Notes: a model not told the origin generated them from the sequence alone. A DNA stretch of 64,000 bases from an uncultured Novosphingobium sp. (GCA_946886075.1 CAMPHR010000012.1:17314-81313); one strand, 5' to 3'; numbered from the stretch's first letter, positions 1-9,145 are shown. A program made the numbers and translations.

Positions 1-230
1 CGCATCTCGTCAACCTCAACAATCCCATGACGATGCGAGGCAGCTATCGCGAGGCGATCAAGACCGGCCCCTATCGCGTTCGGCTGCAACTGCCGCAAGG
101 CAAGCGGGCGGCGCAGGCGCGGCTGCTGACAGCCGGAGTGACAGTGCCTCATCGCACGGTGGACGGCTGGGTGGAGGTCGAAGTCCCACAGATCGAGTTT
201 CATGAGGTGGTGGCGGTCGACTTGGCCTAA
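1..230 (+). CDS. C-terminal fragment of an exported glycosyl-hydrolase-like protein (5' end outside window)
   Basis: An open frame enters the window in frame 3 (it reads HLVNLNNPMTMRG before any usable start) and stops with TAA at 228-230. About 75 residues are visible. The segment has the form of the all-beta tail of GHL6 / beta-galactosidase-like proteins (HLVNL...P, then ...VPQIEFHEVVAVDL). It resembles the end of the complete gene at 9254-11416 (HVINYSGQRN ... IDTFEAVQL), so the two look like paralogues flanking the catabolic genes. The internal ATG at 27 is probably not a start, because the frame is open upstream and no ribosome site precedes it. Function is inferred from this tail only, so the family call is moderate and the substrate unknown. 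Confidence 0.6.
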   Translation, partial: HLVNLNNPMTMRGSYREAIKTGPYRVRLQLPQGKRAAQARLLTAGVTVPHRTVDGWVEVEVPQIEFHEVVAVDLA

Positions 231-256
231 GAGTCCATCCTGCTTCAAACCACCGT

Positions 257-284
257 CCCGTTCAGGCTGAGCTTGTCGGAACCC
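257..284. repeat. Partial copy of a dispersed intergenic palindrome
   Basis: The stretch CCCGTTCAGGCTGAGCTTGT and the bases after it match, with a few changes, one arm of the long hairpin at 57214-57296 (CGTTCGGGCTGAGCTTGTCG). Only one arm is present here, in the gap between the partial hydrolase and the cyclase gene. This looks like a degenerate half of a repeat common in sphingomonad and gammaproteobacterial genomes. Confidence 0.5.
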
Positions 285-366
285 GTGCTTTTCTGAGGAC
301 GTAAAATCCGTTGTGCAGGCCTAACATTCCAGGATGCCTTACAGCCAGACGATGGAGCTGCCGCTT

Positions 367-1170
367 ATGATCGACCGCCGCGACATGCTTGCCTTGGGGA
401 CGCTTGGAGCATTGGCCCTGGGCACCGCACCGAAGGCCGATGCTGCTTCGGTCACCCCGGATCAGGCCAGCCTTTCCCTGCACGGGCGGCGGCTGAATAT
501 ACTCGACCTTACGCACAAGCTCACCCGGGCCTTCGCCTTCACACCGGGTCGGCTGTCAATGGAGGCGGTGGAGGGGTCCGGCACCAAGGCGGGAATGGCG
601 CTCAACCGCATTTCGATCGTCGAACATACCGGCACCCATCTCGACGCGCCCCGCCACTTCGCGCCTGATGGAGCATCCGTCGGCGAACTGCCGATCAGCC
701 AGTTGATCGTGCCGCTCGTCCTCCTCGACATCAGGGACAAGGCGAAGGCTGACCGGGACGCCAGGGTAGAGCCGCGCGACGTCACAGCTTGGGAACGCCG
801 CCACGGTCGCATTCCGGCCGGGTCGTGCGTCGCCATGCTGTCGGGCTGGGACCCGCTGGGCGCCTTTGCAGGCTATGGCAAACTGCCCCCGGCCGAGCGA
901 CGCAAAAGCCCCGGATTTGATGCTGCAGTCATGGACATATTGATGAAGCGCGATGTGCGCGGGATCGGCGTCGACACAATGTCGATCGACGCGGGCGAAG
1001 CAATGCCCGCTTTCCCGGTGCATCAGGCCTGGCTGCGCAGCGGGCGCTGGGCGCTGGAGGGACTTGCCAATCTCGACCGCACGCCTGTTGCGGGCGGGCT
1101 GCTGTTCGCGGGCGTCGCGCCGCTGGAAAACGCCACCGGCATGCCTGCGCGCGTAATCGCGCTGTTTTGA
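367..1170 (+). CDS. Tat-exported cyclase family protein (kynurenine formamidase-like)
   Basis: 267 residues from ATG 367. That start is preferred because a GGAG lies 9-10 bases upstream and the protein then begins with a twin-arginine leader (MIDRRDMLALG, then a hydrophobic stretch ending near APKADA). ATGs at 334 and 352 are in-frame alternatives. The mature part belongs to the cyclase/kynurenine formamidase family (PF04199): the metal site signature HTGTHLDAPRHF sits at residues 87-98, and IGVDTMSIDAG is the usual downstream loop. Family members hydrolyse amides, lactones or cyclic esters with a divalent metal. Export suggests a periplasmic substrate. Its place beside the hydrolase fragment and the hydroxypyruvate genes suggests lactone or ester opening in the same catabolic route, but this is inference. 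Confidence 0.8.
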   Translation: MIDRRDMLALGTLGALALGTAPKADAASVTPDQASLSLHGRRLNILDLTHKLTRAFAFTPGRLSMEAVEGSGTKAGMALNRISIVEHTGTHLDAPRHFAPDGASVGELPISQLIVPLVLLDIRDKAKADRDARVEPRDVTAWERRHGRIPAGSCVAMLSGWDPLGAFAGYGKLPPAERRKSPGFDAAVMDILMKRDVRGIGVDTMSIDAGEAMPAFPVHQAWLRSGRWALEGLANLDRTPVAGGLLFAGVAPLENATGMPARVIALF

Positions 1171-1177
1171 AGGGGCT

Positions 1178-1209
1178 GCGGCGCCCGCCCGTGCAGGGAC
1201 GAGCGCCGC
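1178..1209. terminator. Possible hairpin between convergent genes
   Basis: GCGGCGC (1178-1184) and GCGCCGC (1203-1209) form a 7-bp stem between the convergent cyclase and SDR genes. No T-tract follows on either strand, so a terminator role is only possible. Confidence 0.25.
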
Positions 1210-1219
1210 AACCAGCGCG

Positions 1220-2002
1220 TCAAGCGCGCATCAGCGAACCGCCGTTGACGTCGAAGATCGCGCCGTTGATCCAGCGGCCATCCTCCGACAGCAGCATCGC
1301 GACGACGCCCGCATGGTCTTCGGACTCACCCAGGCGCGTATGCGGGGTGCGCGACATGAAATAGTCTGCCCAATGCTTTGCGCCGTCGGCATCGGCGTCC
1401 ATCGCCTTCTTCATCTCGCCGGTTACAGTGAAACCGGGGGCGAGCACGTTGGCAGTGATGCCTTCCTTGCCCCAGCGCGCACCGACGTGGCGAGCCAGTG
1501 CGTTCACGCCCGCCTTCGCCATCGCGTAGCAGGGCCGCGTCGGCTCACCGCCATGCGCAGAACCCGAACTGGTGTAGACGATCGCGCCCTTCCCGCTTTC
1601 GACCAGATGCGGCACCACGGCGCGGGTGCACAGCAGATGGCCGCGTAGGTTGACGGCGATGGTCCGGTCAAAGGTGGACAGGTCGATGGCAAGCGCGTCG
1701 CTGTCTTCCATGATGACGCGCAGGTCCGCCGCGTTGATGTGTGCGCCGTCCAGCCCGCCAAAGCGGCTCACGGCTTCTTCGGTCGCCTTCTGTACCGATG
1801 CCTCGTCGGCGATGTCGACATGGACGGCAAAGGTCTCGCCGCCTGCTTCCTGCGCGACCTGAGTCGCGCCTTCGATGTTGATGTCGGCAGCGCAGACGCG
1901 CGCGCCTTCCTCTGCCAAGCGCTTGACGGTGGCCGCGCCGATGCCGCTCGCACTGCCGAACACGATGATACGGCGGCCGTTAAGACGATTGTTGCTGGTC
2001 AT
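1220..2002 (-). CDS. SDR family NAD(P)-dependent oxidoreductase
   Basis: 260 residues when started at the ATG at 2002, which follows GGGAGG with a 6-base gap; upstream in-frame starts lack a site. It is a classical short-chain dehydrogenase: cofactor loop GSASGIG at residues 16-22, NAAD at about 90-93 in place of the usual NNAG, Ser145-148, and the catalytic pair Tyr159/Lys163 (YAMAK). It ends with the typical substrate-side segment INGAIFDVNGG. It would oxidise or reduce a hydroxyl/keto group of an unknown metabolite. It lies 25 bases downstream of glxR on the same strand, so it is probably the last gene of the lctP-glycerate kinase-hyi-glxR operon. A sugar, polyol or hydroxy acid substrate would fit. 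Confidence 0.88.
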   Translation of the reverse strand: MTSNNRLNGRRIIVFGSASGIGAATVKRLAEEGARVCAADINIEGATQVAQEAGGETFAVHVDIADEASVQKATEEAVSRFGGLDGAHINAADLRVIMEDSDALAIDLSTFDRTIAVNLRGHLLCTRAVVPHLVESGKGAIVYTSSGSAHGGEPTRPCYAMAKAGVNALARHVGARWGKEGITANVLAPGFTVTGEMKKAMDADADGAKHWADYFMSRTPHTRLGESEDHAGVVAMLLSEDGRWINGAIFDVNGGSLMRA

Positions 2003-2027
2003 GAGCATCCTCCCGAGAAATTGGCGT

Positions 2028-2933
2028 TTAAGAAATGTCTGCGGTTGAGCAACCACTCACCAGGTGGTTAGCAGCCCGTTCGAGCGCCGTCACCATTGCG
2101 CTGTGATCCTTTTCCGCATCGCCATGCGCAACGCAGCTGCTGAACAACTGCTGCGCATTCGCGGTCGCGGGCAGCGATATGCCCAGTGAACGGGCGCCAG
2201 ACAGCGCCAGATTAAGGTCCTTCTGGTGCAGCTTGATGCGAAAGCCGGGGTCAAACGTGCGGTCGATCATCCGCTGGCCATGGACTTCCAGCACGCGCGA
2301 GGCTGCAAAGCCGCCCATCAACGCTTCGCGCACCCGGGCGGGATCGGCGCCTGCCTTGGAGGCAAAGATCAGCGCTTCGGCCACCGCCTCGATATTCAGC
2401 GCGACGATGATCTGGTTGGCGACCTTTGTCACCTGTCCCGCGCCCACTTCGCCAACCAGCGTGATGTTCTTGCCCATCAGCTCGAGCAGCGGCCGGACCT
2501 TGTCGAACACATCCGCCTTGCCGCCGCACATGATGGTGAGCGCCGCGTTCTTCGCGCCGACTTCGCCACCTGACACCGGCGCATCGACATAGTCGCAGCC
2601 TAGCGCTTCGATCCGGCCCGCAAAGTCGCGCGTGGCGATCGGGTCGATGGAGCTCATGTCGATGACGGTCGTCCCGGGCTTCAGGCCTTGCGCGACGCCG
2701 TCCGCGCCGAACAGCACGCGCTCGACATCGGGCGTGTCGGGCAGCATCAGGACCACGCACTCCACCTGCGCAGCCACTTCCGCAGGCGTCGCACACGCAA
2801 CTCCGCCGCCTGCGCGCAGTTCGTCGGGCATCGGCGTGCGGTTGGCGCAGATGTAGATCGCGTGGCCCGCCGCCTGCAAATGCCCCGCCATGGGACGGCC
2901 CATGATGCCAAGGCCGATGAAACCGATCTTCAT
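2028..2933 (-). CDS. glxR: 2-hydroxy-3-oxopropionate (tartronate semialdehyde) reductase
   Basis: 301 residues, full length for the beta-hydroxyacid dehydrogenase family. The Rossmann motif GLGIMG is at residues 7-12, the substrate loop DAPVSGG at about 117-123, and the catalytic lysine is Lys170 in GAGQVTKVANQ. The enzyme reduces tartronate semialdehyde to D-glycerate with NAD(P)H. It overlaps the hydroxypyruvate isomerase gene by 4 bases (ATGA at 2930-2933), so the pair is translationally coupled: isomerase makes the semialdehyde and GlxR reduces it. The last 15 or so residues (CSTADIS tail) are longer than in many homologues. Other 3-hydroxyacid reductases share this fold; the coupling to hyi makes GlxR the best call. 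Confidence 0.88.
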   Translation of the reverse strand: MKIGFIGLGIMGRPMAGHLQAAGHAIYICANRTPMPDELRAGGGVACATPAEVAAQVECVVLMLPDTPDVERVLFGADGVAQGLKPGTTVIDMSSIDPIATRDFAGRIEALGCDYVDAPVSGGEVGAKNAALTIMCGGKADVFDKVRPLLELMGKNITLVGEVGAGQVTKVANQIIVALNIEAVAEALIFASKAGADPARVREALMGGFAASRVLEVHGQRMIDRTFDPGFRIKLHQKDLNLALSGARSLGISLPATANAQQLFSSCVAHGDAEKDHSAMVTALERAANHLVSGCSTADIS

Positions 2934-3721
2934 GCCATGCTCTCCTGAAATTTCAGATGGTCACGCGCCCAGCCAAGGCCCGCCTTCGTGTCGCCCGCAG
3001 GCCGGTATTCGCATCCGATCCAACCAGCATAGCCCAGCGCGTCGATGCGGCTGAGCAGCCAGGGATAGTTGATCTCGCCGCTGCCCGGTTCGGCGCGGCC
3101 CGGATTGTCGGCCAACTGCATATGACCGATGCGGGACAGCAGCCGCTCGATGGTACGGGCAAGGTCGCCTTCCATGATCTGCATGTGATAAATGTCATAT
3201 TGCAGGCGGACATTGGCGCGTCCCGCCTCATCGATGACCGACAGCGCCGCTGCGGAGGTGCCATAGAAATAGCCAGGAATATCGACGCGCGTGTTGATCG
3301 GCTCGATCAATATTTCGACATTATCGGCCGCCGCCAGATCTGCCGCATGGGCAATATTGGCGACGAGTGCCGCCCGGCATTCCGCACTGGCAGGCGCTTT
3401 CCCCGCCATCAGGTGCAGGCGGGGGCAACCCAGCGCCCTGGCATAGTCCAACCCCTTGGCTACGCCTGCGCGAAACTCCTCCACGCGATCAGGCAGCGAT
3501 GCGATGCCGCGTTCGCCACCCTCCCAATCGCCAGCGGGCAGGTTGAACAGCACGACCTGCAGCCCGCATTGCTGCGCCCGCTCCGCTATCAGCGCAGCGT
3601 CATGGTCATAGGGGAACAGGAACTCGACCCCGGAAAATCCAGCCTCTGCCGCCGCGTTGAAGCGGTCGAGAAACGGCAGGTCCTGGAACATCATCGACAG
3701 ATTGGCAGCCAGCTTCACCAT
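2930..3721 (-). CDS. hyi: Hydroxypyruvate isomerase
   Basis: 263 residues from ATG 3721, preceded by AGAGGAAGAG. The open frame runs about 109 codons further upstream, but that part is antisense noise across the glycerate kinase gene. The protein is a xylose-isomerase-like TIM barrel with Hyi hallmarks: N-terminal MVKLAANLSMMF, the signature GDWEGGERGIA near residue 67, ILIEPINTR with a metal-binding glutamate, DIYHMQIMEGD, and GCEYRP near the end. It interconverts hydroxypyruvate and tartronate semialdehyde in the cytoplasm. Neighbours supply the rest: GlxR reduces the semialdehyde and the upstream glycerate kinase phosphorylates glycerate. No glyoxylate carboligase is present, so hydroxypyruvate rather than glyoxylate is the likely entry point here. 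Confidence 0.9.
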   Translation of the reverse strand: MVKLAANLSMMFQDLPFLDRFNAAAEAGFSGVEFLFPYDHDAALIAERAQQCGLQVVLFNLPAGDWEGGERGIASLPDRVEEFRAGVAKGLDYARALGCPRLHLMAGKAPASAECRAALVANIAHAADLAAADNVEILIEPINTRVDIPGYFYGTSAAALSVIDEAGRANVRLQYDIYHMQIMEGDLARTIERLLSRIGHMQLADNPGRAEPGSGEINYPWLLSRIDALGYAGWIGCEYRPAGDTKAGLGWARDHLKFQESMA

Positions 3722-3752
3722 GTCTCTTCCTCTTGTTTCCTTTCGCACCGGT

Positions 3753-5072
3753 TCAGAAGGCGATGCCCAGCACCAGGTCCATGACGTTGGTGCCCGTCGG
3801 CCCAGTGCGGAACACGTCACCCGTGGCATCGAATAGCCGGTAGCTATCGTTGCGCGCCAGCATCTCTGCAGGATCAAGCCCCGCCGCCCGCGCCCGGTCG
3901 CAGAGCGCGCCGTCGGCAAAAGCGCCCGCCGCATCGGTCGGCCCGTCGGTGCCATCGGTGCCAGCGGAAAGCAGCGCGGCCCTTTCCTCCCCAGCCAGCG
4001 CCATGGCGGCGACCAGGGCATATTCCTGATTACGGCCGCCGAGGCCATCGCCCTTCACCTCCAGCGTGGTCTCCCCCGCCGAAACCAGCAGCACCGGCCG
4101 CTCCTGCCGTGGCGCTGCACGGAGCGCCGCAACCATGGCGTGCGCCGCATCATGCGTGTTGCCCGCCATGGCGGTATCGACATTCCGGACCGCCAGCCCT
4201 TCGCGCGCGGCGATGCCGTGCACGGCTTCCACCAGCGTGCCGCTGTCCGCCAGCAGCAACGCCTCACGCCGCCCCGTCACCTCGGGCGCGCGGTGGACAT
4301 CCTGTGCAAGTGCATGCCGGATCGAGGCTGATACGCGCTGTTCCAGCCCGTATCGCGCCAGGATGGCCATCGGGTCTGCGTCCCCCTCCCCACCTGCAAA
4401 GGTCGGTCCGGACCCGATCATGCACAGCTCGCCGCTCGGAACGTCGGACATCAGCAGCGTCAGTACCGATGCGGGGCCGACATGGTCCAGCAGCCTGCCG
4501 CCCTTCACCCGCGACAGCCGCTTGCGCACGGCGTTGATCTCCTCGATCGACGCGCCGGATCGCAGCAGCATGTCCGTCACCGCCGCCTTTTCCTCCAGCG
4601 TCACGCCATCGACAGGCGCGACCATCAGCGCCGACGCGCCACCGGTCAGCAGCACGATCACGCTGTCGCGCTCCGTCAGTCCTTCTACGGTGCGCAGCAT
4701 CTCGGCGGTGGCCCCGACACCCTGCGCATCGGGGAGGGGATGGCCGGCGTGAAGCTGCCGGATGCGGTCCAGAGGCTCGTCATGGCCATGCTTGACGATG
4801 ATGCAGCCGTCGGAAATCCGGTCTCCCAGGAGAGCTTCCAGCCCCTTCGCCAGCGAGGACGCCGCCTTCCCCGCGCCGATTACGACGATGCGGCCTCCCG
4901 GCGCGAAGGACCAGTCGATGGTTTCCCCGAAGTGGCGGATGTGCCAGCGGTCGCCATGCGGCGCCCCGAGTGTTTTGACCAGCCCTTCTCCGCGCACGGC
5001 CTCCAGCGCCTCAAGATATATGCGCTTCAGAACGCTGCGCGCCGTAGCTGTCGTCTCGATGGCGGAGCTCAC
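3753..5072 (-). CDS. Glycerate 2-kinase, MOFRL/DUF4147 type (first copy)
   Basis: 439 residues if started at GTG 5072, one base after the TGA of the permease gene; an ATG at 5105 would overlap that gene by 32 bases. Neither start has a strong ribosome site. The protein has the two parts of type II glycerate kinases: an N-terminal DUF4147 domain (GAGKAA, LTGGASALM, AVRKRLSRVKGGRL) and a C-terminal MOFRL domain (SAGETT, GGRNQEYALVAAMAL, GTDGTDGPTDAAGA, GPTGTNVMDL). It phosphorylates D-glycerate, giving 2-phosphoglycerate for lower glycolysis. It follows a lactate-type permease and precedes hyi-glxR, forming a compact hydroxypyruvate/glycerate operon. A second, diverged copy is at 13380-14666. 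Confidence 0.87.
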   Translation of the reverse strand: MSSAIETTATARSVLKRIYLEALEAVRGEGLVKTLGAPHGDRWHIRHFGETIDWSFAPGGRIVVIGAGKAASSLAKGLEALLGDRISDGCIIVKHGHDEPLDRIRQLHAGHPLPDAQGVGATAEMLRTVEGLTERDSVIVLLTGGASALMVAPVDGVTLEEKAAVTDMLLRSGASIEEINAVRKRLSRVKGGRLLDHVGPASVLTLLMSDVPSGELCMIGSGPTFAGGEGDADPMAILARYGLEQRVSASIRHALAQDVHRAPEVTGRREALLLADSGTLVEAVHGIAAREGLAVRNVDTAMAGNTHDAAHAMVAALRAAPRQERPVLLVSAGETTLEVKGDGLGGRNQEYALVAAMALAGEERAALLSAGTDGTDGPTDAAGAFADGALCDRARAAGLDPAEMLARNDSYRLFDATGDVFRTGPTGTNVMDLVLGIAF

Positions 5073-5073
5073 C

Positions 5074-6744
5074 TCAGGGAACCAGCAGAGTGAAGGGATA
5101 GACATAGGCTTGCAGCATCACGAACAGGCCGATCAGCGAACCCAGGACCAGGCTGTGGACGAAGACATGGCGCAGGATGCGGCCTTCCTGGCCGAACCAT
5201 TGGGTCGCGGTGGACGCCACGACGATGCTTTGCGCGTCGATCATCTTGCCCATCACGCCGCCCGCGCTGTTTGCGCCCGCCATCAGTACTGGCGGCAGGT
5301 TCAGCTGTTCGGCGGTGATCTTTTGCAAGCCGCCGAACAGTACGTTGGACGCCGTGTCCGATCCAGTGACTGCCACGCCCAGCCACCCCAACATGGTACC
5401 AAAGAAGGGATAGAGCACACCCGTCGCCGCGAATGCCAGACCCATGGACGCATCGATGCCGCCAAAGCGCGTGAGGTAACCCAGCGCCAGCATCGCCGCG
5501 ATCGTGAGCAGGGATGGAAAAACCAGCTTCCAGGTCCGCAGGTAGACCAGGCCCACGGTGCGTGCAGGCACGCGCAGCAGCAGTGCGGAGGCAAGAGCGG
5601 CCACCAATATCGCCGTGCCAGTGGCGGACAGCAGGTTGAGATTGTAGACCGCCTTTTCGAATTCTGGCGCGGCGACCACCGGGGGCAGTCGCTGGATCAC
5701 CCCATCCAGTCCGGCGAACGGGAGGCGCAGCGCGAAGATCGCGTCCAGACCCTGCTTCATGAAGGGCAGGCCCCAAAGGAAGACGCACGCCGTGAGGATG
5801 ATCCACGGCATCCAGGCGCGCCGGACGGCGGCGGGGTCATGCAGCGGCTGCGCATGGGCGGCGTCGGCGGTTGCCGCCACGTCGCGCTCGTCGCCAGCGG
5901 CAAGCTTCGCTTCGTTGACATGCATGATGGTGGCGGGCTGCCAGACCCTTAAGAAAACGATCAGCGCCGCGATCGACGCGAGCGCCGCGCCGATCGAAGT
6001 CAGCCATGGGCCGTGAAGATTGGAGATGAGCAGCTGCACCACCGCGAAGCTGACACCCGCGACCAGCACGGCGGGCAGCACCTCCATGGTCCGCCGCCAA
6101 CCGCAATAGGCGATGAGCAGCCAGAAGGGGACGATGATGGCGAAGGGCGTCATCTGCCGCCCAACCATCGCCGACAGTTCCAGCAGTGGGAGGCCGGTGA
6201 CGCCCGACAGCGTGACCAACGGTGTGCCGAGCGCGCCAAAGGCGACCGGCGCAGTGTTGGCGATCAACGACAGGCCCGACGCCTGCAACCGGGTGAAGCC
6301 GAGGCCGATCAGCATCGCCCCCGTCACCGCGACCGGCGTACCGAACCCCGCCGCCCCTTCGAAAAAGGCGCCGAAGCAGAAGGCGATGAGCAGCAGCTGC
6401 AAGCGGCTGTCAGCGGTGATCGACGTGATCGCCCCGCGCAGCACGTGGAATTGTCCGGTCGTTTCGGTCAGCTGGTAGAGGAAGATGATATTCAGCACGA
6501 TCCAGCCGATGGGCAACAACCCATAGGCCGCGCCGAAACCGGCGGCGCGAACGGCAAGGCCGGGAGGCATGCCGAACGCCAATATGGCGACGGCCAGCCC
6601 CGCGCCCAGCCCCATGAGCGCGGCGATATGCGCGCGCACATGGAACAGCCCGATTGCGCCAAGAAGCACGACGAGGGGGGTGGCCGCGACCAGGGCGGAC
6701 AGCAGGCCGCTGCCGAACGGATCGTAATTTTGCGCCCAGATCAT
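5074..6744 (-). CDS. L-lactate permease (LctP) family transporter
   Basis: 556 residues with about 12-14 membrane segments; the start ATG follows GGGAGG by 8 bases. LctP signatures are clear: an opening YDPFG, GWIVLNIIFLYQLTETTG, FGAFFEGAAGFGTPVA, and the closing VMLQAYVYPF. A soluble insert near residues 270-305 separates the halves. The family carries lactate and, in GlcA-type members, glycolate or other 2-hydroxy acids by proton symport. Leading an operon of glycerate kinase, hydroxypyruvate isomerase, tartronate semialdehyde reductase and an SDR, this copy more likely imports glycerate, hydroxypyruvate or a related hydroxy acid than lactate. The operon assignment is seen from spacing; the substrate is inference. 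Confidence 0.85.
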   Translation of the reverse strand: MIWAQNYDPFGSGLLSALVAATPLVVLLGAIGLFHVRAHIAALMGLGAGLAVAILAFGMPPGLAVRAAGFGAAYGLLPIGWIVLNIIFLYQLTETTGQFHVLRGAITSITADSRLQLLLIAFCFGAFFEGAAGFGTPVAVTGAMLIGLGFTRLQASGLSLIANTAPVAFGALGTPLVTLSGVTGLPLLELSAMVGRQMTPFAIIVPFWLLIAYCGWRRTMEVLPAVLVAGVSFAVVQLLISNLHGPWLTSIGAALASIAALIVFLRVWQPATIMHVNEAKLAAGDERDVAATADAAHAQPLHDPAAVRRAWMPWIILTACVFLWGLPFMKQGLDAIFALRLPFAGLDGVIQRLPPVVAAPEFEKAVYNLNLLSATGTAILVAALASALLLRVPARTVGLVYLRTWKLVFPSLLTIAAMLALGYLTRFGGIDASMGLAFAATGVLYPFFGTMLGWLGVAVTGSDTASNVLFGGLQKITAEQLNLPPVLMAGANSAGGVMGKMIDAQSIVVASTATQWFGQEGRILRHVFVHSLVLGSLIGLFVMLQAYVYPFTLLVP

Positions 6745-6766
6745 GCGGCCAGCCTCCCGATTTAGG

Positions 6767-9052
6767 TCAGAAGTCGAGCTTCGCGGTCACGCCGAACTCG
6801 CGCGGCGCGGTCACCGCCGAGATACGATAACCGGAATTGAACGGTCCTTGCAGCGCGTTGGAATCGCTGAAGCTGGTGATGCGCGTCAGGTTGAAGACAT
6901 TCTTCGCCCACAGCGTCAGCTCCCAACCCGTGCGCGGATCGCGCAATCCAGCGAACAGGTTCAGCATTTCCTGCGAGGGATAACGATACCCCGCAACCGT
7001 CTGCGACGTGAAGGCGGGACGGAAGTTGAAGCTGCCGTTGATGAAGCCTTCCAGCGAACCGATCGGATGGCGGAAGCTGGGCAGCAGCGTCAGCGAGAAA
7101 TCGGGGTCCTCGCCGATCCGGCCATTGATGACGCAGCGGCTGACATCCTGGCCCGGCGTCACGACCGGCGTGCCCACGGCGTCGGGCTGTCCGTCCTGGT
7201 TGAAGTCATTGCAGGGCGCCAATGCATTGTCATAGCGGCCGCGCGCATAGGCTGCGTTGATGGACAGCGTGAAGTTGCGCGACGGGCGCAGGTCCGCCTG
7301 CACTTCGATGCCCTTGACCTTCGCGTCGCCGTTGAAGTTGAAGCCGAAGTTGTCCTCCACCAGCCCGGTGATGGGATCGCGATAGTAGACGCCCGCCGTG
7401 TTGCTGAGGAAGCCCTTGAACTTCTGGTAGAAGGCGGCGACCGTCAGGCGCAGCGTGTCGTCGGCGGTGCGGCCCTTGAACCCGATTTCCACCTGGTCCG
7501 ACGTTTCCGAATTTGAAACGAGCAGGTCCTGGCCGAGCGCGGCGGTCAGGCCGACGGCGGGATTGCCGGGGCGGAACGACCGGCCGTAGGAGGCATAGAC
7601 CGTCGCCTGCGGGCTGATTTCATAGGTCAGGCTGGCGTTGCCGGTGAAGGGGTTCTCCTTCACAACCTCATTGTCCGGCGCGATCGTGTCGATCGGCGGC
7701 AATGGGAGGCCGGGTATGTCGAGGTTCAGCGTGCTCTGGCGGCGCGACTTCAAACGATTATAGCGCAGCCCGCCCTCCAGCGTCAGCTTGTCGGTCAGAT
7801 TGAAGCGATGCAGCATGAAGAAGGCGATCTTGTTCGCGCTGGCGGGCACGTCGATGCCGACGCCGATGCTGAACACAGGCGTCGTCAGCCCCGGCGCGAA
7901 GCTGTCATTGGTCTGCGTCACGAACGTCTTGGTGCGCACGCGCTCATAATAAGCGCCAATCATCCAGTTCCAGAAATTCTCGCCCACCGATTGCAGGCGA
8001 AGTTCCTGGGTCATCAGCTTCTGGCTGCTGTTGACGATCTGCGCTGCACTATATCCCGGAACGGCGTCCGCAGGGTCCTGATCGACGACATTATAAGCCG
8101 GGTTGGACTGGATGCTGCCGATATAGTGGAGCGCGACGCTGTCGAGGTCGAGGTCGGCGGTCAGGATGCCAACATGCGATTTCTTGCGGTAGATGGGCGC
8201 GACTTCGACGACGGCGGCACGGTCGTCCGCGCCAAGCGGGCCGTGGCCGGAAACCGCCGAACCTTCCCCGATCACCTGGCGGCTGACGCGGTTTTTCGCG
8301 TCGATATATTGATACATGGCGGTGACGGTCAGCGTTTCGGTCGGCTTCACCGCCACAGTACCGCGAATGCTGTCGACCCAGCGGCGATTGCGTTCGCCGG
8401 TCGTGATGTTGCGCACCTGATCCAGCCGGTTACGGTCGAGCAGCCCTGCGATCCGCACGGCAACCTTGTCCTGCACGATCGGCCCGCCGACGCCGCCCTG
8501 CAGATTGTAGAGGCCGTCGTCCGACAGCGAACCCTGTACATAGCCTTCGATCTTTTCGAAGTTCGGCTGGCGGGTGGTGATGGTGATCGCGCCCGCAGGG
8601 GAAGTGCGTCCACGCAGCGATCCCTGGGGACCGCGCAGCACTTCGATCTGGCCGACATCATACAGCGCCTGGAAAGCGGAGTCCGACTGGAACGACGCTT
8701 CGTTCAGGTAGATGTCTACGGCGTCGGGCGCGCCGGTGTTCGGGTTGTAGGGCACGCCACGCAGCGAGATCGTCGCCTCGCTGCCGTTCGTATTCTGAAG
8801 CGACAGGCCGGGCGCCAGCGTGTTGATTTCGCGGATGTCGAAGATCTTGAGGTCCTCGATCGCCTTGCCGGTGACGACGTTGACCGTCATCGGCACGTCC
8901 TGAAGGTTCTGCTCGCGCTTCTGTGCGGTAACGATAATCTCGTCCGCCATGCCGCTGTCCGATGGTTCTGCCTGTTGCGCATAGGCAGCGCTGGCGGTCA
9001 GCCCCAGTGACAAGGCCGTGCTGGCAAGGAAAAGTCGCGCCGAAATCTTCAT
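6767..9052 (-). CDS. TonB-dependent outer membrane receptor
   Basis: 761 residues from ATG 9052 (AGGGG six bases before it; an ATG six bases further upstream would be too close). The N-terminus is a Sec signal peptide ending near AAYAQ, then a TonB box (DEIIVTAQKR). A plug domain follows (VPMTVNVVTG, ISLRGVPYNP, VEVLRGPQGSLRGR with a RGPQG core, AGAITITTRQP) and a 22-strand barrel whose last strand ends with ...GVTAKLDF. It imports a ligand energised by TonB. It is divergently transcribed from an exported glycosyl-hydrolase-like gene and lies behind a perfect 17-bp inverted repeat (9146-9186), so the two are probably co-regulated and the ligand is likely a glycoside or oligosaccharide. No siderophore genes are nearby. 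Confidence 0.93.
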   Translation of the reverse strand: MKISARLFLASTALSLGLTASAAYAQQAEPSDSGMADEIIVTAQKREQNLQDVPMTVNVVTGKAIEDLKIFDIREINTLAPGLSLQNTNGSEATISLRGVPYNPNTGAPDAVDIYLNEASFQSDSAFQALYDVGQIEVLRGPQGSLRGRTSPAGAITITTRQPNFEKIEGYVQGSLSDDGLYNLQGGVGGPIVQDKVAVRIAGLLDRNRLDQVRNITTGERNRRWVDSIRGTVAVKPTETLTVTAMYQYIDAKNRVSRQVIGEGSAVSGHGPLGADDRAAVVEVAPIYRKKSHVGILTADLDLDSVALHYIGSIQSNPAYNVVDQDPADAVPGYSAAQIVNSSQKLMTQELRLQSVGENFWNWMIGAYYERVRTKTFVTQTNDSFAPGLTTPVFSIGVGIDVPASANKIAFFMLHRFNLTDKLTLEGGLRYNRLKSRRQSTLNLDIPGLPLPPIDTIAPDNEVVKENPFTGNASLTYEISPQATVYASYGRSFRPGNPAVGLTAALGQDLLVSNSETSDQVEIGFKGRTADDTLRLTVAAFYQKFKGFLSNTAGVYYRDPITGLVEDNFGFNFNGDAKVKGIEVQADLRPSRNFTLSINAAYARGRYDNALAPCNDFNQDGQPDAVGTPVVTPGQDVSRCVINGRIGEDPDFSLTLLPSFRHPIGSLEGFINGSFNFRPAFTSQTVAGYRYPSQEMLNLFAGLRDPRTGWELTLWAKNVFNLTRITSFSDSNALQGPFNSGYRISAVTAPREFGVTAKLDF

Positions 9053-9145
9053 GTCCATCCCCTAATCGAAAACTGCCGATAGTTGGCGGGCCGCTTAGGG
9101 AGAGGGTCGGACAAGCGAAACCCGCCTTTCCGCGATGCGGAACAG

